This document shows positions 7,796-15,416 of a stretch of 64,000 nt of DNA, piece after piece; position 1 is the first letter of the stretch, and every line of letters begins with the position of its first letter. The stretch comes from Pseudomonas brassicacearum subsp. neoaurantiaca (GTDB lineage Bacteria > Pseudomonadota > Gammaproteobacteria > Pseudomonadales > Pseudomonadaceae). A program made the position numbers and the translations under genes. The stretch lies in contig NZ_VDLV01000003.1 in assembly GCF_013608025.1 (NCBI RefSeq), positions 62,001 through 126,000 of the forward strand. The letters run 5' to 3'. The notes below the pieces were generated by a model, which saw only the letters and a program-made list of their open reading frames with translations, was not told the origin of the DNA and searched no databases.

Positions 7796-8014
7796 CCTCG
7801 ACTCCTGTCGGCCCTTGATACTCGGGGTAGTCACAGTTCGGCTCCCCTCCCTACCAAAATCATCGCCGTTCAAGATCACCTCCGGAGTTCTGAGCTTCGC
7901 ATATGTAACCTTTGCGTTCTCATCAAGTTGTGAAAGCAGCGAGCGCCGGCACGAAGTGCTTCAGGGGCCTGCTTGGCCGGCCATGACTTAGGTGCACGGC
8001 TCCTCGTGCGAGGG

Positions 8015-8821
8015 TCACTTGGGAGCCACGTGATAGCGAACTGACGACTCCAAGAACTTTTTGTTCAGGTACTCCGGTGTTAGTTGACCGGCCCCTTGGA
8101 GTTGAGCGCGCAGTTTCTCGTCCATCAATACAAGATCAGGACTCACAGGGATAGCGAGAAAGCGTGCGGTGAACAGTGCTACGTTTGAGTCGGGAAGAAT
8201 GAACTTCTCACCAGTCGTCGCGTAAGGCACCCACACTGTTTCTCTCAGCCGCTCTCTCCCCTGGATGAAAAACGATGTTAGAGCCATCGAGGCGACTTGG
8301 CGGGCGATTGCATGTGGGTTCCCAGCGCCTCTAAAAGAGCGGACTGTTTCATTAATCTGCCCTACCTCATCCTCCTCCAGCTCGACCTGAGATGGCATCC
8401 AGTGGGGCGACGTCAGGATGGAGTCGTAAAGTGGTCTTTCTTTGGCGGCAAGGTAAGCTCTTGCTGCCAGCATCACGAAATACTCTGTGATGAAGGGATG
8501 GCGGGCAATGCTCCCCTGCTTTCTCAAAGTCGTTATCTGCTGCTGATAATTATCTTCGTTCACTTTGATCATGCCTTGCTCGGCTGGCTGATCCCACAAC
8601 CTGGCAACTACGAACGCATCCTTCGGGGCTCGGTAGACTGGGTCGCCACCCTGCTTGCGGTATATTTTGATGAGGTGTTCCCCTCCCAGCCATTCCTTCA
8701 GGTGTTGCTGGGGAATCACGTGCTGATTAATCGTGATGCGATTCGGATTCTTCAGGCGATTGCCATTTTCATCCAGCATTTCGCTGGGAGCTTCGTGAGG
8801 ACAGTGGTCTTTCTGATACAT
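8015..8821 (-). CDS. DUF4238-like protein, 268 aa
   Basis: The segment INQHVIPQQHLKEWLGGEHL, followed by IKIYRKQGGDPVYRAPKDAF, has the layout of the DUF4238 N-terminus (HHxVPxxYLxxF, then a strand and Y-R). It matches the clearer DUF4238 protein at 13866 (KRHHFVPKAYLKAF, then VLVYRKDN). The middle is helical (FVMLAARAYLAAKERPLYDS), and a LPDSNVALFTARFLAIPVSP segment resembles the family's SDNPV region. The start may be this ATG or the internal one at MLDENGN. It is the last gene of a three-gene minus-strand operon with 465-aa and 86-aa proteins. DUF4238 proteins occur often on defence islands; their activity is unknown to me. Confidence 0.6.
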   Translation of the reverse strand: MYQKDHCPHEAPSEMLDENGNRLKNPNRITINQHVIPQQHLKEWLGGEHLIKIYRKQGGDPVYRAPKDAFVVARLWDQPAEQGMIKVNEDNYQQQITTLRKQGSIARHPFITEYFVMLAARAYLAAKERPLYDSILTSPHWMPSQVELEEDEVGQINETVRSFRGAGNPHAIARQVASMALTSFFIQGRERLRETVWVPYATTGEKFILPDSNVALFTARFLAIPVSPDLVLMDEKLRAQLQGAGQLTPEYLNKKFLESSVRYHVAPK

Positions 8822-8884
8822 ATCAGGGCCCGGATAGGTTTTTGGGTTAACCGGCCAGCAGCTATGCCGCCCGCCGTGCCATGG

Positions 8885-10282
8885 TTACAACTCGCCGCGC
8901 TTCAACAGCAGTGGCGTAAGCACATCCCATACGCCGCGAGTGAGGCTCTTCCACTGCGCCAGTGAAAGGTTATGCAGATTCGAGCGTATGTAGTGCATAT
9001 TTTGGCGCCGGCCATCCCCGTTGCACTGGGTGTGCGTCTCCAGCTTGTGAGGATTGAGCTCGTAGTGCTGATGGCTCCTGACCATCGTGTTCAGCTGTCG
9101 TTGTTGGTACATGATCCGAGTCAACGGCACCTGCTCGCCGCTCTTGATTTCGCGTCCATTGACGAGATCGAGATCTTTGACATCTGGCACTCTGAGGTCA
9201 TGCTTTTCGGCAGTGCAGTAGCTCCAGGCGAGGTGTAGGGCGCATATATTGAGCAGAACCTCCTTTTTTTCTTCGTGCTCCACGAAGTCAAGTTTTTCCC
9301 ATTGCAGAACCCAACCTGCTTGGGTGTAGAAGCGCTCAAGGTGTTGGGGCTTTAGCGCTCGCCACTCCGCCTCGCCTGGAAAGTCGTCCTGCGAGAACTG
9401 CTTTATCAGCCATTCCTTAAAAGCTTCCTTTTCGAGGTAAGCCGGAACAAGGCGGTTGCCCATCCGCTGAAGTCCACGGACAAGCCTGGAAAGGCTTTGG
9501 GTGGCTATCTGCTCCATGCGCTCGAATTCGAGAAGCTCCCAGTGCGAACGGTTCACCATGGTGGCCAGCATCAGTCTTGCAGCAAGCGAGTCCTTTTCAG
9601 GAGTTGCGGCGGACTCGAGCACACGCTGGACAGCGATGCTGGAAAGCTCAGTTGTACGTCGGTACGCTTTGGCGACGGCCTCCCCGATTTTATGTTCAGG
9701 TATGCTGTCCTGAGGTCTCACGAGCAGCTTGGCCCGGAAATTCCAAGCCAAATTCAGCCTATAGAAGGTCTCGTACAGCTGAAGATCTGGCATAGCGCAG
9801 AGTAAGGGGTCGCAGATTTGCAGCAGATCGCCATAGGTTGCTTTCTCTTCCTCACGCAGGTTCTTGTTAAGCTCAGTCAGGAAGCGGTGCTTGGCGTCTA
9901 CCAACCTCTTAATTTGGTTCGCTGCGCCGCGAAGGTTCTGAGGAACGGCTTCCCCAGGATTCTTCTCTAGGGCGTTTAGCAGTACGGCACCCATCGGCGC
10001 AAGAAGGCTAGACTGGTATGTGTTTTCAGACTCCACGCCCTCCGGAGCGGCGAGCAGCAGTTGACTCGACCACTGCACGTATTCAGCGGACATGATCGTG
10101 CAGGTCACCATGTACCACTCAACCTCCGCGTTGTGAGTCGCTCGTTCGTTTTCAGTCATGCTGTTAACCCATGACTGGTAGGTCTCGTCGGTGAGCCCCA
10201 GAATTTCCTTAATGCTCTGGAGCGCTCGACCCTTACGGGCCAGCTCACCCTCGGCAAGTTTTTTGGCTGCTTTGTCGTTCAT
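8885..10282 (-). CDS. Large hypothetical protein, 465 aa
   Basis: The protein is almost entirely helical, with no signal peptide or membrane segment and no nucleotide-binding or nuclease motif that I can find. Helical segments include NQIKRLVDAKHRFLTELNKN and MEQIATQSLSRLVRGLQRMG. The C-terminal third has several His residues (MVRSHQHYELNPHKLETHTQ). It sits between an 86-aa gene (19 nt upstream) and the DUF4238-like gene (63 nt downstream) on the same strand. The three probably act together. This is one of the unassigned large proteins of the island. Confidence 0.6.
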   Translation of the reverse strand: MNDKAAKKLAEGELARKGRALQSIKEILGLTDETYQSWVNSMTENERATHNAEVEWYMVTCTIMSAEYVQWSSQLLLAAPEGVESENTYQSSLLAPMGAVLLNALEKNPGEAVPQNLRGAANQIKRLVDAKHRFLTELNKNLREEEKATYGDLLQICDPLLCAMPDLQLYETFYRLNLAWNFRAKLLVRPQDSIPEHKIGEAVAKAYRRTTELSSIAVQRVLESAATPEKDSLAARLMLATMVNRSHWELLEFERMEQIATQSLSRLVRGLQRMGNRLVPAYLEKEAFKEWLIKQFSQDDFPGEAEWRALKPQHLERFYTQAGWVLQWEKLDFVEHEEKKEVLLNICALHLAWSYCTAEKHDLRVPDVKDLDLVNGREIKSGEQVPLTRIMYQQRQLNTMVRSHQHYELNPHKLETHTQCNGDGRRQNMHYIRSNLHNLSLAQWKSLTRGVWDVLTPLLLKRGEL

Positions 10283-10300
10283 GATGGCTTCTTGAAATAG

Positions 10301-10561
10301 TTAAAAAGCAGGGGCTTGTTGCGTTTGTGCTTCGAGGATCGCTCGAGTGCGCTTACCCAGCTCTTGGCCGCCGAGAGTGTATTTATCTACTGTGATGGCT
10401 TGGAGCATGGCGTCGCGGAAGCAGGTGCTTGGTTTCACGTCCTGGATACTTTGGGCGAGAGCGTTAAGGTAGTCAGGCTCGGAGAAATTTTCGCGGGTTT
10501 GCTGCAGGTGGTATGAGTCTTTAGGGGCTGACCAGCCAGTGAAAGCGGATTTACGGATCAT
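10301..10561 (-). CDS. Small hypothetical protein, 86 aa, first gene of operon
   Basis: The ATG at 10561 begins MIRKSAFTGWSAPKDSYHLQ. The rest is soluble and helical (FSEPDYLNALAQSIQDVKPS, LGKRTRAILEAQTQQAPAF). It ends 19 nt before the 465-aa gene. The ribosome binding site is weak. The gene heads a three-gene minus-strand operon whose promoter region holds the 24-bp palindromes at 10720-10774. No family is recognised. Confidence 0.5.
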   Translation of the reverse strand: MIRKSAFTGWSAPKDSYHLQQTRENFSEPDYLNALAQSIQDVKPSTCFRDAMLQAITVDKYTLGGQELGKRTRAILEAQTQQAPAF

Positions 10562-10719
10562 GGGAAAACTCAGGTTTTAGTGGTTGGGACTGCGAGGTAA
10601 GTCTCCAAGATCCACTACTCACCTTCGAGCAAGGAATCCGATTTAATTTTTTGGCGACTGGTGGAAGAGCCGTTTTCGCAACCCCTGCACAGTAAAGCGC
10701 CGTGATGATTCGCTAAGCG

Positions 10720-10774
10720 TAATGATCCCTAAATAGCACATTAGGGCTGTTTAGAGGCCGTAACGGGCAGATTA
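10720..10774. promoter_or_regulatory. Second cluster of the 24-bp palindromic sites
   Basis: Copies lie at 10720-10743 (arms TAATGATCCC and AGCACATTA) and 10751-10774 (arms TTAGAGGCC and GGGCAGATTA). They use the same 24-bp frame as the sites at 2146-2169 and 2187-2210. A further partial copy follows (TTAGGGGTACATAAG). The cluster lies about 160 bp upstream of the 86/465/268-aa operon, so one regulator may control this operon and the GIY-YIG gene. Confidence 0.5.
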
Positions 10775-11161
10775 GGGGTACATAAGCCAAGCGACAAGAA
10801 GGGAGTTTGCAGCCCTGAAGAGCCAGCGAAAATGGCAGTTCGGAAGTTATTCAAGCAAAGAAATGACGCCATTGAATTGTCATCTTTAAGTGCGTCAACG
10901 CGTGGTTTCAGGCGATTAAAAGATCATCAGTAGGGATAGTGTTTCAGATTGTGTCAGGTCGGCGGGGGCGCAGGCCGCGATCTAGAAGGGCCTGGGCATC
11001 CATACAGGGTAGGAATGGATCCAACTTAAAATTTGCCCACACGTTATCCACAGCTTTGCCATCTTGCAATGTCAAAGTGACCACATTATCTTGTGGGTCA
11101 TCTTGACATAAGCACTACATGTTGTGTTTTTTGGCGGGAGGCTGAGGTTTCAGTGAACACA

Positions 11162-11205
11162 GCGGGTATGCGTGCAAAGTTTGGTCGCCGCGCACACATA
11201 CCCGC
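11162..11205. repeat. Long hairpin, 14-bp stem
   Basis: The arms GCGGGTATGCGTGC (11162-11175) and GCACACATACCCGC (11192-11205) pair at 13 of 14 positions around a 16-nt loop. No T run follows, so it is not a typical terminator. It could be a structured leader, a recombination site or a protein-binding site upstream of the gene at 11345. Confidence 0.5.
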
Positions 11206-11344
11206 CTATCCCTGACCAATGCAGACACTGGTGGGACGCGCATTAGAGAAAAACCGACTTTGGATGTCAACCATTCAGCTCGGTTTTCCGCTCAAGGGGT
11301 TGCTCCTGCCTACTCAATTTTATTAGATACCGGAGCACCTAACC

Positions 11345-11599
11345 GTGCCTAAAAATACCAAAAAAACCTCGACCCCAGTGGCCAGCCTAGCCTCCAAAAT
11401 CCTGCGTAGCGATAGCTCCTCGGTTATTCAGAAAGAATTGGCAGGGTCGGCTATGGCTCAGGCCTCCAGCGGTAAACAAACCGGTGCCGACATGGAGACC
11501 AAGGCCAGTCATGTCCTCGACAGCAACAAGTACAACGCCACCACCAAGACCCTCGCGGCCTCGGTACTCGCCCAATCGAACAAAGAGCGGGGTGAGTAA
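11345..11599 (+). CDS. Small Ser/Ala/Lys-rich conserved island protein, 84 aa
   Basis: The start is GTG at 11345 with GGAG about 10 nt upstream. The sequence (MPKNTKKTSTPVASLASKIL, SSSVIQKELAGSAMAQASSG, KYNATTKTLAASVLAQSNKE) is low in aromatics and contains two similar halves ending AGSAMAQ and AASVLAQS. I recall near-identical small proteins in other gamma-proteobacteria beside the next gene's family, but could not check. It is the first of three small plus-strand genes before the TPR-HEPN gene. It may be a small helical DNA- or protein-binding factor; function is unknown. Confidence 0.6.
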   Translation: MPKNTKKTSTPVASLASKILRSDSSSVIQKELAGSAMAQASSGKQTGADMETKASHVLDSNKYNATTKTLAASVLAQSNKERGE

Positions 11600-11601
11600 A
11601 A

Positions 11602-11808
11602 ATGGCTCAGTATTTCGTCAACCGCAACGCACAGACCAACGGTGACCACGAGGTGCATACCAGTACGTGCATCTATTTGCCGGCAGTTCACAACCGCCTT
11701 GATCTTGGCTATCACACCACCTGTGCGACCGCTGTTCGCCAAGCTCGCAACACCTACCGGCAATCGAACGGTTGCCGGACGTGTTCCTCGGTGTGCCACA
11801 CCCAATAG
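11602..11808 (+). CDS. Small Cys/His-rich conserved protein, 68 aa
   Basis: The ATG at 11602 lies two bases after the stop of the 84-aa gene, so the pair is coupled. The translation begins MAQYFVNRNAQTNGDHEVHT and continues STCIYLPAVHNRLDLGYHTT, ending in SNGCRTCSSVCHTQ. Four or five Cys and several His suggest a metal-binding fold. I recall this NxNAQxNGDHEVHT...NGCxxCxxxCHT family as widespread on mobile elements but know no function. It precedes a Cas2-like small protein and the TPR-HEPN gene. Confidence 0.65.
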   Translation: MAQYFVNRNAQTNGDHEVHTSTCIYLPAVHNRLDLGYHTTCATAVRQARNTYRQSNGCRTCSSVCHTQ

Positions 11809-11902
11809 ATAGAGGCTAGACGGTAGGTCTCTGGGAGGGAGCCAGCCGCATAATTGGGCTGGCCCCATTTCATTGGTCACGAGGTTTCTAGGAGTTTGAG
11901 TG

Positions 11903-12199
11903 ATGAGCTACTTGGTTTATTGCACCTTTGATCTGAAAAACGCGTCTTCCAAAGACTATGAGAATGCGTATGCGGATCTTCAGCGGATCGGCTTAGCGAA
12001 GGTGGTCAAGGGAGACGACGGGCAGCATGTGGTCATTCCTACCACCTCTACGATGGGATTCTTTAACGGCACCAGCGTGGCGGCTGTACGGAACGATGTC
12101 CGTAACGCGGTACAAGCTGCCTTTCGAGCACGACTTTTCAAATCTGAGATCTTCGTTGTTGTCGGTGGTGATTGGGCTTGGGGCGCAGTGACGACGTAG
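11903..12199 (+). CDS. Small Cas2/SinR-like ferredoxin-fold protein, 98 aa
   Basis: I place the start at the ATG at 11903, 8 nt after TAGGAG; a GTG one codon earlier is possible. The pattern MSYLVYCTFDLKNASSKDYE, then ADLQRIGLAKVV, then GTSVAAVRNDVRNAVQAAFR and SEIFVVVGGDWAWG follows strand-helix-strand ... helix-strand. That is the ferredoxin-like layout of Cas2, VapD and the SinR family. No CRISPR array or other cas gene is in the window, so a CRISPR role is not implied. It is the third small gene before the TPR-HEPN gene. The fold assignment is my inference. Confidence 0.5.
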   Translation: MSYLVYCTFDLKNASSKDYENAYADLQRIGLAKVVKGDDGQHVVIPTTSTMGFFNGTSVAAVRNDVRNAVQAAFRARLFKSEIFVVVGGDWAWGAVTT

Positions 12200-12261
12200 A
12201 TACTCTGGATTTCCATTAAGTGGCCTCAGTTGTAACGCCCATATCAAAGAAGGCGTTTTGT

Positions 12262-13803
12262 ATGTTGAGCAAATTTTCGGAACTCTCATCACACCTCAAT
12301 TCCCTGGTGGATGCTGACCCCAACCTTGCGATACAAGAAGCTCGTGACCTCGTTCTAGATGGGCGGGATCGTTTAAATATGATGTCCCTCCGTGCGGCTA
12401 CTCTGGTCAATGCCGGCGCCTCGCTTGGTCGTAAAGATGCAATCGATGAGGGCCTTGAGCTATACCGCGAACTTTACGACTTGTATCCGACGGCAGACAT
12501 CACTTACAACTTAGCAAACGGGCTAGTTGAATCAGCGAGTTGTGGGAGCGCTGATTCTAAATGGTTAGATCATCAGGAACAGGCTCGGGCCTACAGAGCC
12601 GAAGCTCGACGATGCTATTGGAGGGTGGTGCAAGACGTAGATGCCGATGTGGAATTACGCACGCAAGCCTGGACGAACCTCGCTAATTTGTTCGCAAAAA
12701 CCTACCGGCTTTCTGAGGCTCATGATGCCCGCCTTTCTGCGCTAAAGGTTGATCCAAAAAACGGCGTCGCCGCATTCTGCGCAGCATTGGATCTAATGTG
12801 GCTTTATAGGCGTGGAGGCTGCTCAGAGCTAACGCACATGGAAGCCGTGATGTTAGCCAAGCAAGCGCTTCGACATAGGGAGCGAATTGTTCAGTATGCC
12901 GGTGAAAGCGTCGCAGCTAATGTTGAAGCGCTAGCCAGTGAGCTAGGCGATCCTCCCTCGCGCTCTCAGCACATCAATCCATTCACTAGGTGGGTTGAAG
13001 AGGAACGTCTTACGCTTGCCCCTGCGGTAGAACTCGTCGATCCATCCTTGGGCAAGCTCGACTGGCTTTCCCTTCCAGGTATTCTCGAGCGTGAACCAGA
13101 AATGGGCGGGAGGCCGCCGCCATTGTTCGCCATGTTCAATATGCTGAAGAGCGATTTTGTTCTCGCACGGGATTTGGCATGGCGTGCAAGTGATGGAAGC
13201 GTTTGGCCGAAAACAGGCCAGTATGCGGACACGCTCGACTACGCAATGTATGGCCCTGATACCTCGGCACTCATACTGGCGCATCGAACAGCCCTTGACC
13301 TGCTCGACAAGGTGGCCGTAACGGCGAACTATTATTTCGAGCTTGGAGCAGCTCCTAACAAGGTCAGTTTCGGAAGGCTGTGGAGAGATTCCGCAGACAA
13401 GAAAACAGGTACTCCGCTCGCAAAAAAAGTGGAGGCACTGATTCGTGCAGGCGTATACGCAATGTACGGCCTGGCCGAGCTGGCAGAAGACTATGACGGT
13501 ATAGATGGAATTCTCCGCTCACAGAAGGATCTGCGAAATTCGGGTACGCACCGATTCGTAGTGCTTCATGACCTTGGGGATCCCTCGCAAGCGAGGCAAG
13601 CCCCTGAAATCGAGCATCTCAACCGCTCAGATTTTATCGATGAGGCCTTGCGTGCCCTTCGGGTCGCGAGAGCTGCAATCCAGATGCTCGCACTGGCAAT
13701 TTCCCAGCAGGAGGAAATCCTGAGAAAGCAAACGGATGGCCTTATCGGAACAATGATCGTTCCTGATCACCACTGGATTCGCGGTGAAGATGAGGAACTC
13801 TGA
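12262..13803 (+). CDS. TPR-HEPN protein (LA2681-like HEPN ribonuclease)
   Basis: I place the start at the ATG at 12262, 8 nt after AGAAGG, giving 513 aa; a GTG at 12220 adds 14 residues. The N-terminal half is a row of TPR-like helices (LELYRELYDLYPTADITYNL, TQAWTNLANLFAKTYRLSEA). The C-terminal third is a large HEPN domain of the LA2681 kind with the RNase motif R425-N-S-G-T-H430. HEPN proteins with intact RNxxxH cut RNA in toxin-antitoxin, abortive infection and CRISPR-linked systems. A sensor-plus-RNase arrangement fits dormancy-type phage defence. The three small genes upstream may hold or sense its activity, which is inferred from order only. Confidence 0.75.
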   Translation: MLSKFSELSSHLNSLVDADPNLAIQEARDLVLDGRDRLNMMSLRAATLVNAGASLGRKDAIDEGLELYRELYDLYPTADITYNLANGLVESASCGSADSKWLDHQEQARAYRAEARRCYWRVVQDVDADVELRTQAWTNLANLFAKTYRLSEAHDARLSALKVDPKNGVAAFCAALDLMWLYRRGGCSELTHMEAVMLAKQALRHRERIVQYAGESVAANVEALASELGDPPSRSQHINPFTRWVEEERLTLAPAVELVDPSLGKLDWLSLPGILEREPEMGGRPPPLFAMFNMLKSDFVLARDLAWRASDGSVWPKTGQYADTLDYAMYGPDTSALILAHRTALDLLDKVAVTANYYFELGAAPNKVSFGRLWRDSADKKTGTPLAKKVEALIRAGVYAMYGLAELAEDYDGIDGILRSQKDLRNSGTHRFVVLHDLGDPSQARQAPEIEHLNRSDFIDEALRALRVARAAIQMLALAISQQEEILRKQTDGLIGTMIVPDHHWIRGEDEEL

Positions 13804-13865
13804 TCCCTTGGAGCAGCCGGAGCATTCGGTCAGCGTCGTATTCTTTATTGATATCTAGGTGAGCA

Positions 13866-14864
13866 GTGAACTCTACTCAGCAAAAAAAACGCCATCACTT
13901 TGTCCCCAAAGCGTATCTCAAAGCGTTCGCGAATCAGGGCGGCCAAGTTCTCGTTTACCGTAAAGACAACCCTGGTCGGGCGCTCCCTGCCAGGCCAGAT
14001 ACAACGCAGTTTGAGCGCTATTACTATTCGCAACCGCTACCCGAAGGCGGTCAGGACAATAACACCCTCGAAGACATCTTCTGTGAGGTAGAGTCCGCAT
14101 GGCCAGCCCTTGTTGAAAGGCTGGCTCGGAAAGACTCCATAAACGATGACATTGAGCCCTTCATCCAGTTTGTTGCGCTTCAGCGAGCTCGTGTGCCTGC
14201 GGCGCGAGATGCGTTTGAGGCGGGGTTGGCGGCAACCGTTAAGGACACGATGAAAGTGCTGGTGAGGAATGGAAGGCTCTCACCGCCACCCCTAGGTTTT
14301 GAAGACATCCTCGACAAGGTAGAGGTGTCCATCGACCCTCATCAAAGCCTTCATGCGATGCCTGGCCTTATCAAGAAGGTCGGCGAGCTTTTCGATACGG
14401 TTGGCCTGGCCATCATCCATAACACGTCAGACGTGCCGTTTCTCACAAGCGACAATCCAGTCGTTTGGTACGACCCATCAATTCCAATTGAAAGCCAGAA
14501 TCCCTATAGCATTTCCCCTGATGGGCCGATAGCGATCCAGTTCCCCATCAGTCCACACATGATGTTATTTGGAGTGAGAGAATACCGAGAGCGCTACTGC
14601 AGGGAGGGGCTTATGCATGGTGAGATACCTGACGTTGAATGGGTACATTATGTAAACACCCAAACCTGTCGCTTCGGCTATGGAGCTGTCATTGCCCAAA
14701 AACCAGGACAGGAGGAAGTTATTCAGGCGCATAGCGCGCTGTCCCCGGTGTTCGACCACTCCTCGCTGGAGTTCGGCGCCCAGACAGTCTCAATAGGTAG
14801 GTTCGTCTTCGGATCACGAGAAGCCAAGCCAAAGTGGATACCTCACAAAGATGAATCAGCCTGA
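13866..14864 (+). CDS. DUF4238 protein, 332 aa
   Basis: The GTG at 13866 follows TAGGTGA. The N-terminus KKRHHFVPKAYLKAFANQGG then VLVYRKDN is the DUF4238 signature. The family's later DVPFLTSDNPVVWYDPS region and a FPISPHMMLFG strand are also present. The middle is helical (IQFVALQRARVPAARDAFEA). The family is widespread on mobile elements, and its biochemical activity is not known to me. It follows the TPR-HEPN gene by 62 nt and probably shares its transcript. A second, more divergent DUF4238-like gene is at 8015-8821. Confidence 0.85.
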   Translation: MNSTQQKKRHHFVPKAYLKAFANQGGQVLVYRKDNPGRALPARPDTTQFERYYYSQPLPEGGQDNNTLEDIFCEVESAWPALVERLARKDSINDDIEPFIQFVALQRARVPAARDAFEAGLAATVKDTMKVLVRNGRLSPPPLGFEDILDKVEVSIDPHQSLHAMPGLIKKVGELFDTVGLAIIHNTSDVPFLTSDNPVVWYDPSIPIESQNPYSISPDGPIAIQFPISPHMMLFGVREYRERYCREGLMHGEIPDVEWVHYVNTQTCRFGYGAVIAQKPGQEEVIQAHSALSPVFDHSSLEFGAQTVSIGRFVFGSREAKPKWIPHKDESA

Positions 14865-14984
14865 ACTCGTGCGGCGTCCGGAGCTTTCTGCAGTCGATGG
14901 GACACGGCATTAAGAGGCATGAACATATTCTGAGTATCAGGATTATCTATTGGTGGCACCCCCTACAGCGCAAGCGGAGCGCGC

Positions 14985-15085
14985 CGGCCCGCGAAGGGCC
15001 AAAGGCTTGAGGATGGACGCCCGAAGGGCCAAAACCGGCGCAGACGGGGTTTGGTTCACGACAGCCGCACCCCGAAGGGGGCAAG
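14985..15085. repeat. GC-rich tract with repeated CGAAGGGC units
   Basis: GCGAAGGGCCAAA (from 14991), CCGAAGGGCCAAA (from 15021) and a shorter CCCGAAGGGGGC (from 15071) recur within about 100 bp. The tract is much richer in G/C than its surroundings and lies between the convergent DUF4238 gene and a small minus-strand gene. It may mark the join of two island modules. No gene is called here. Confidence 0.4.
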
Positions 15086-15118
15086 CCCAAAGCGGATGCA
15101 CTGTGAAACGACATCAAG

Positions 15119-15334
15119 CTACGGGGTAGGAAGGTGGCCGAATGCCTCGCGAAACAGGCTCTGCACCATGACCGAGGCAGAGCCGTGGAGAAAATACTCC
15201 TGACCGCTGATATCGAACCGCACTGGATTGACGTGAACGACAGTCGCCCCCGAAGCCCAAGGCACGTAGCGATGCTGAGCATCCTTCGATTGCTGAGCTA
15301 AGGTGCCGGTATCATGAACGTTGCGGATGCCCAC
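15119..15334 (-). CDS. Small hypothetical protein, about 71 aa
   Basis: The GTG at 15334 gives 71 aa. The C-terminal half GATVVHVNPVRFDISGQEYF, then SASVMVQSLFREAFG, looks like real protein, while the N-terminus is less certain. No ribosome binding site is obvious. It lies 82 nt downstream of the six-gene recombination operon and might be its last gene, or a truncated remnant next to the GC-rich repeat tract. No family is recognised. Confidence 0.35.
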   Translation of the reverse strand: MGIRNVHDTGTLAQQSKDAQHRYVPWASGATVVHVNPVRFDISGQEYFLHGSASVMVQSLFREAFGHLPTP

Positions 15335-15416
15335 TCAAATGAGGCTAACCGCAGGAGGCGCACACCGACTACCCAGCGCTCAGTCTTAATTGGGGGGGAG
15401 GGAGAGGGGATGGTTG

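Larger units (their letters stand above)
10562..11344. other. 783-bp intergenic region with several inverted repeats
   Basis: There is no convincing gene. It holds the 14-mer AATCCGATTTAATT (10635-10648) shared with 7043-7056, and the palindrome cluster at 10720-10774. A consensus DnaA box TTATCCACA (11044-11052) follows, then an imperfect inverted repeat TGACCACA/TGTGGGTCA (11078-11085 and 11092-11100) and a long hairpin at 11162-11205. It separates the minus-strand operon ending at 10561 from the plus-strand set beginning at 11345. Confidence 0.5.

Noticed and set aside
11044-11052. Perfect DnaA box as a sign of a replication origin
   Set aside because: Only one box is present, with no other boxes, A/T-rich unwinding region or replication gene nearby.
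11903-12199. Cas2-like protein as evidence of a CRISPR-Cas locus
   Set aside because: No repeat-spacer array and no other cas gene is in the window. Cas2-like folds also occur in unrelated small proteins.
14947-15282. 111-codon minus-strand frame
   Set aside because: It lies over the GC-rich repeat tract and in a different frame from the better small ORF at 15119-15334. Its composition is Ser/Cys/Arg-rich, as in chance frames.
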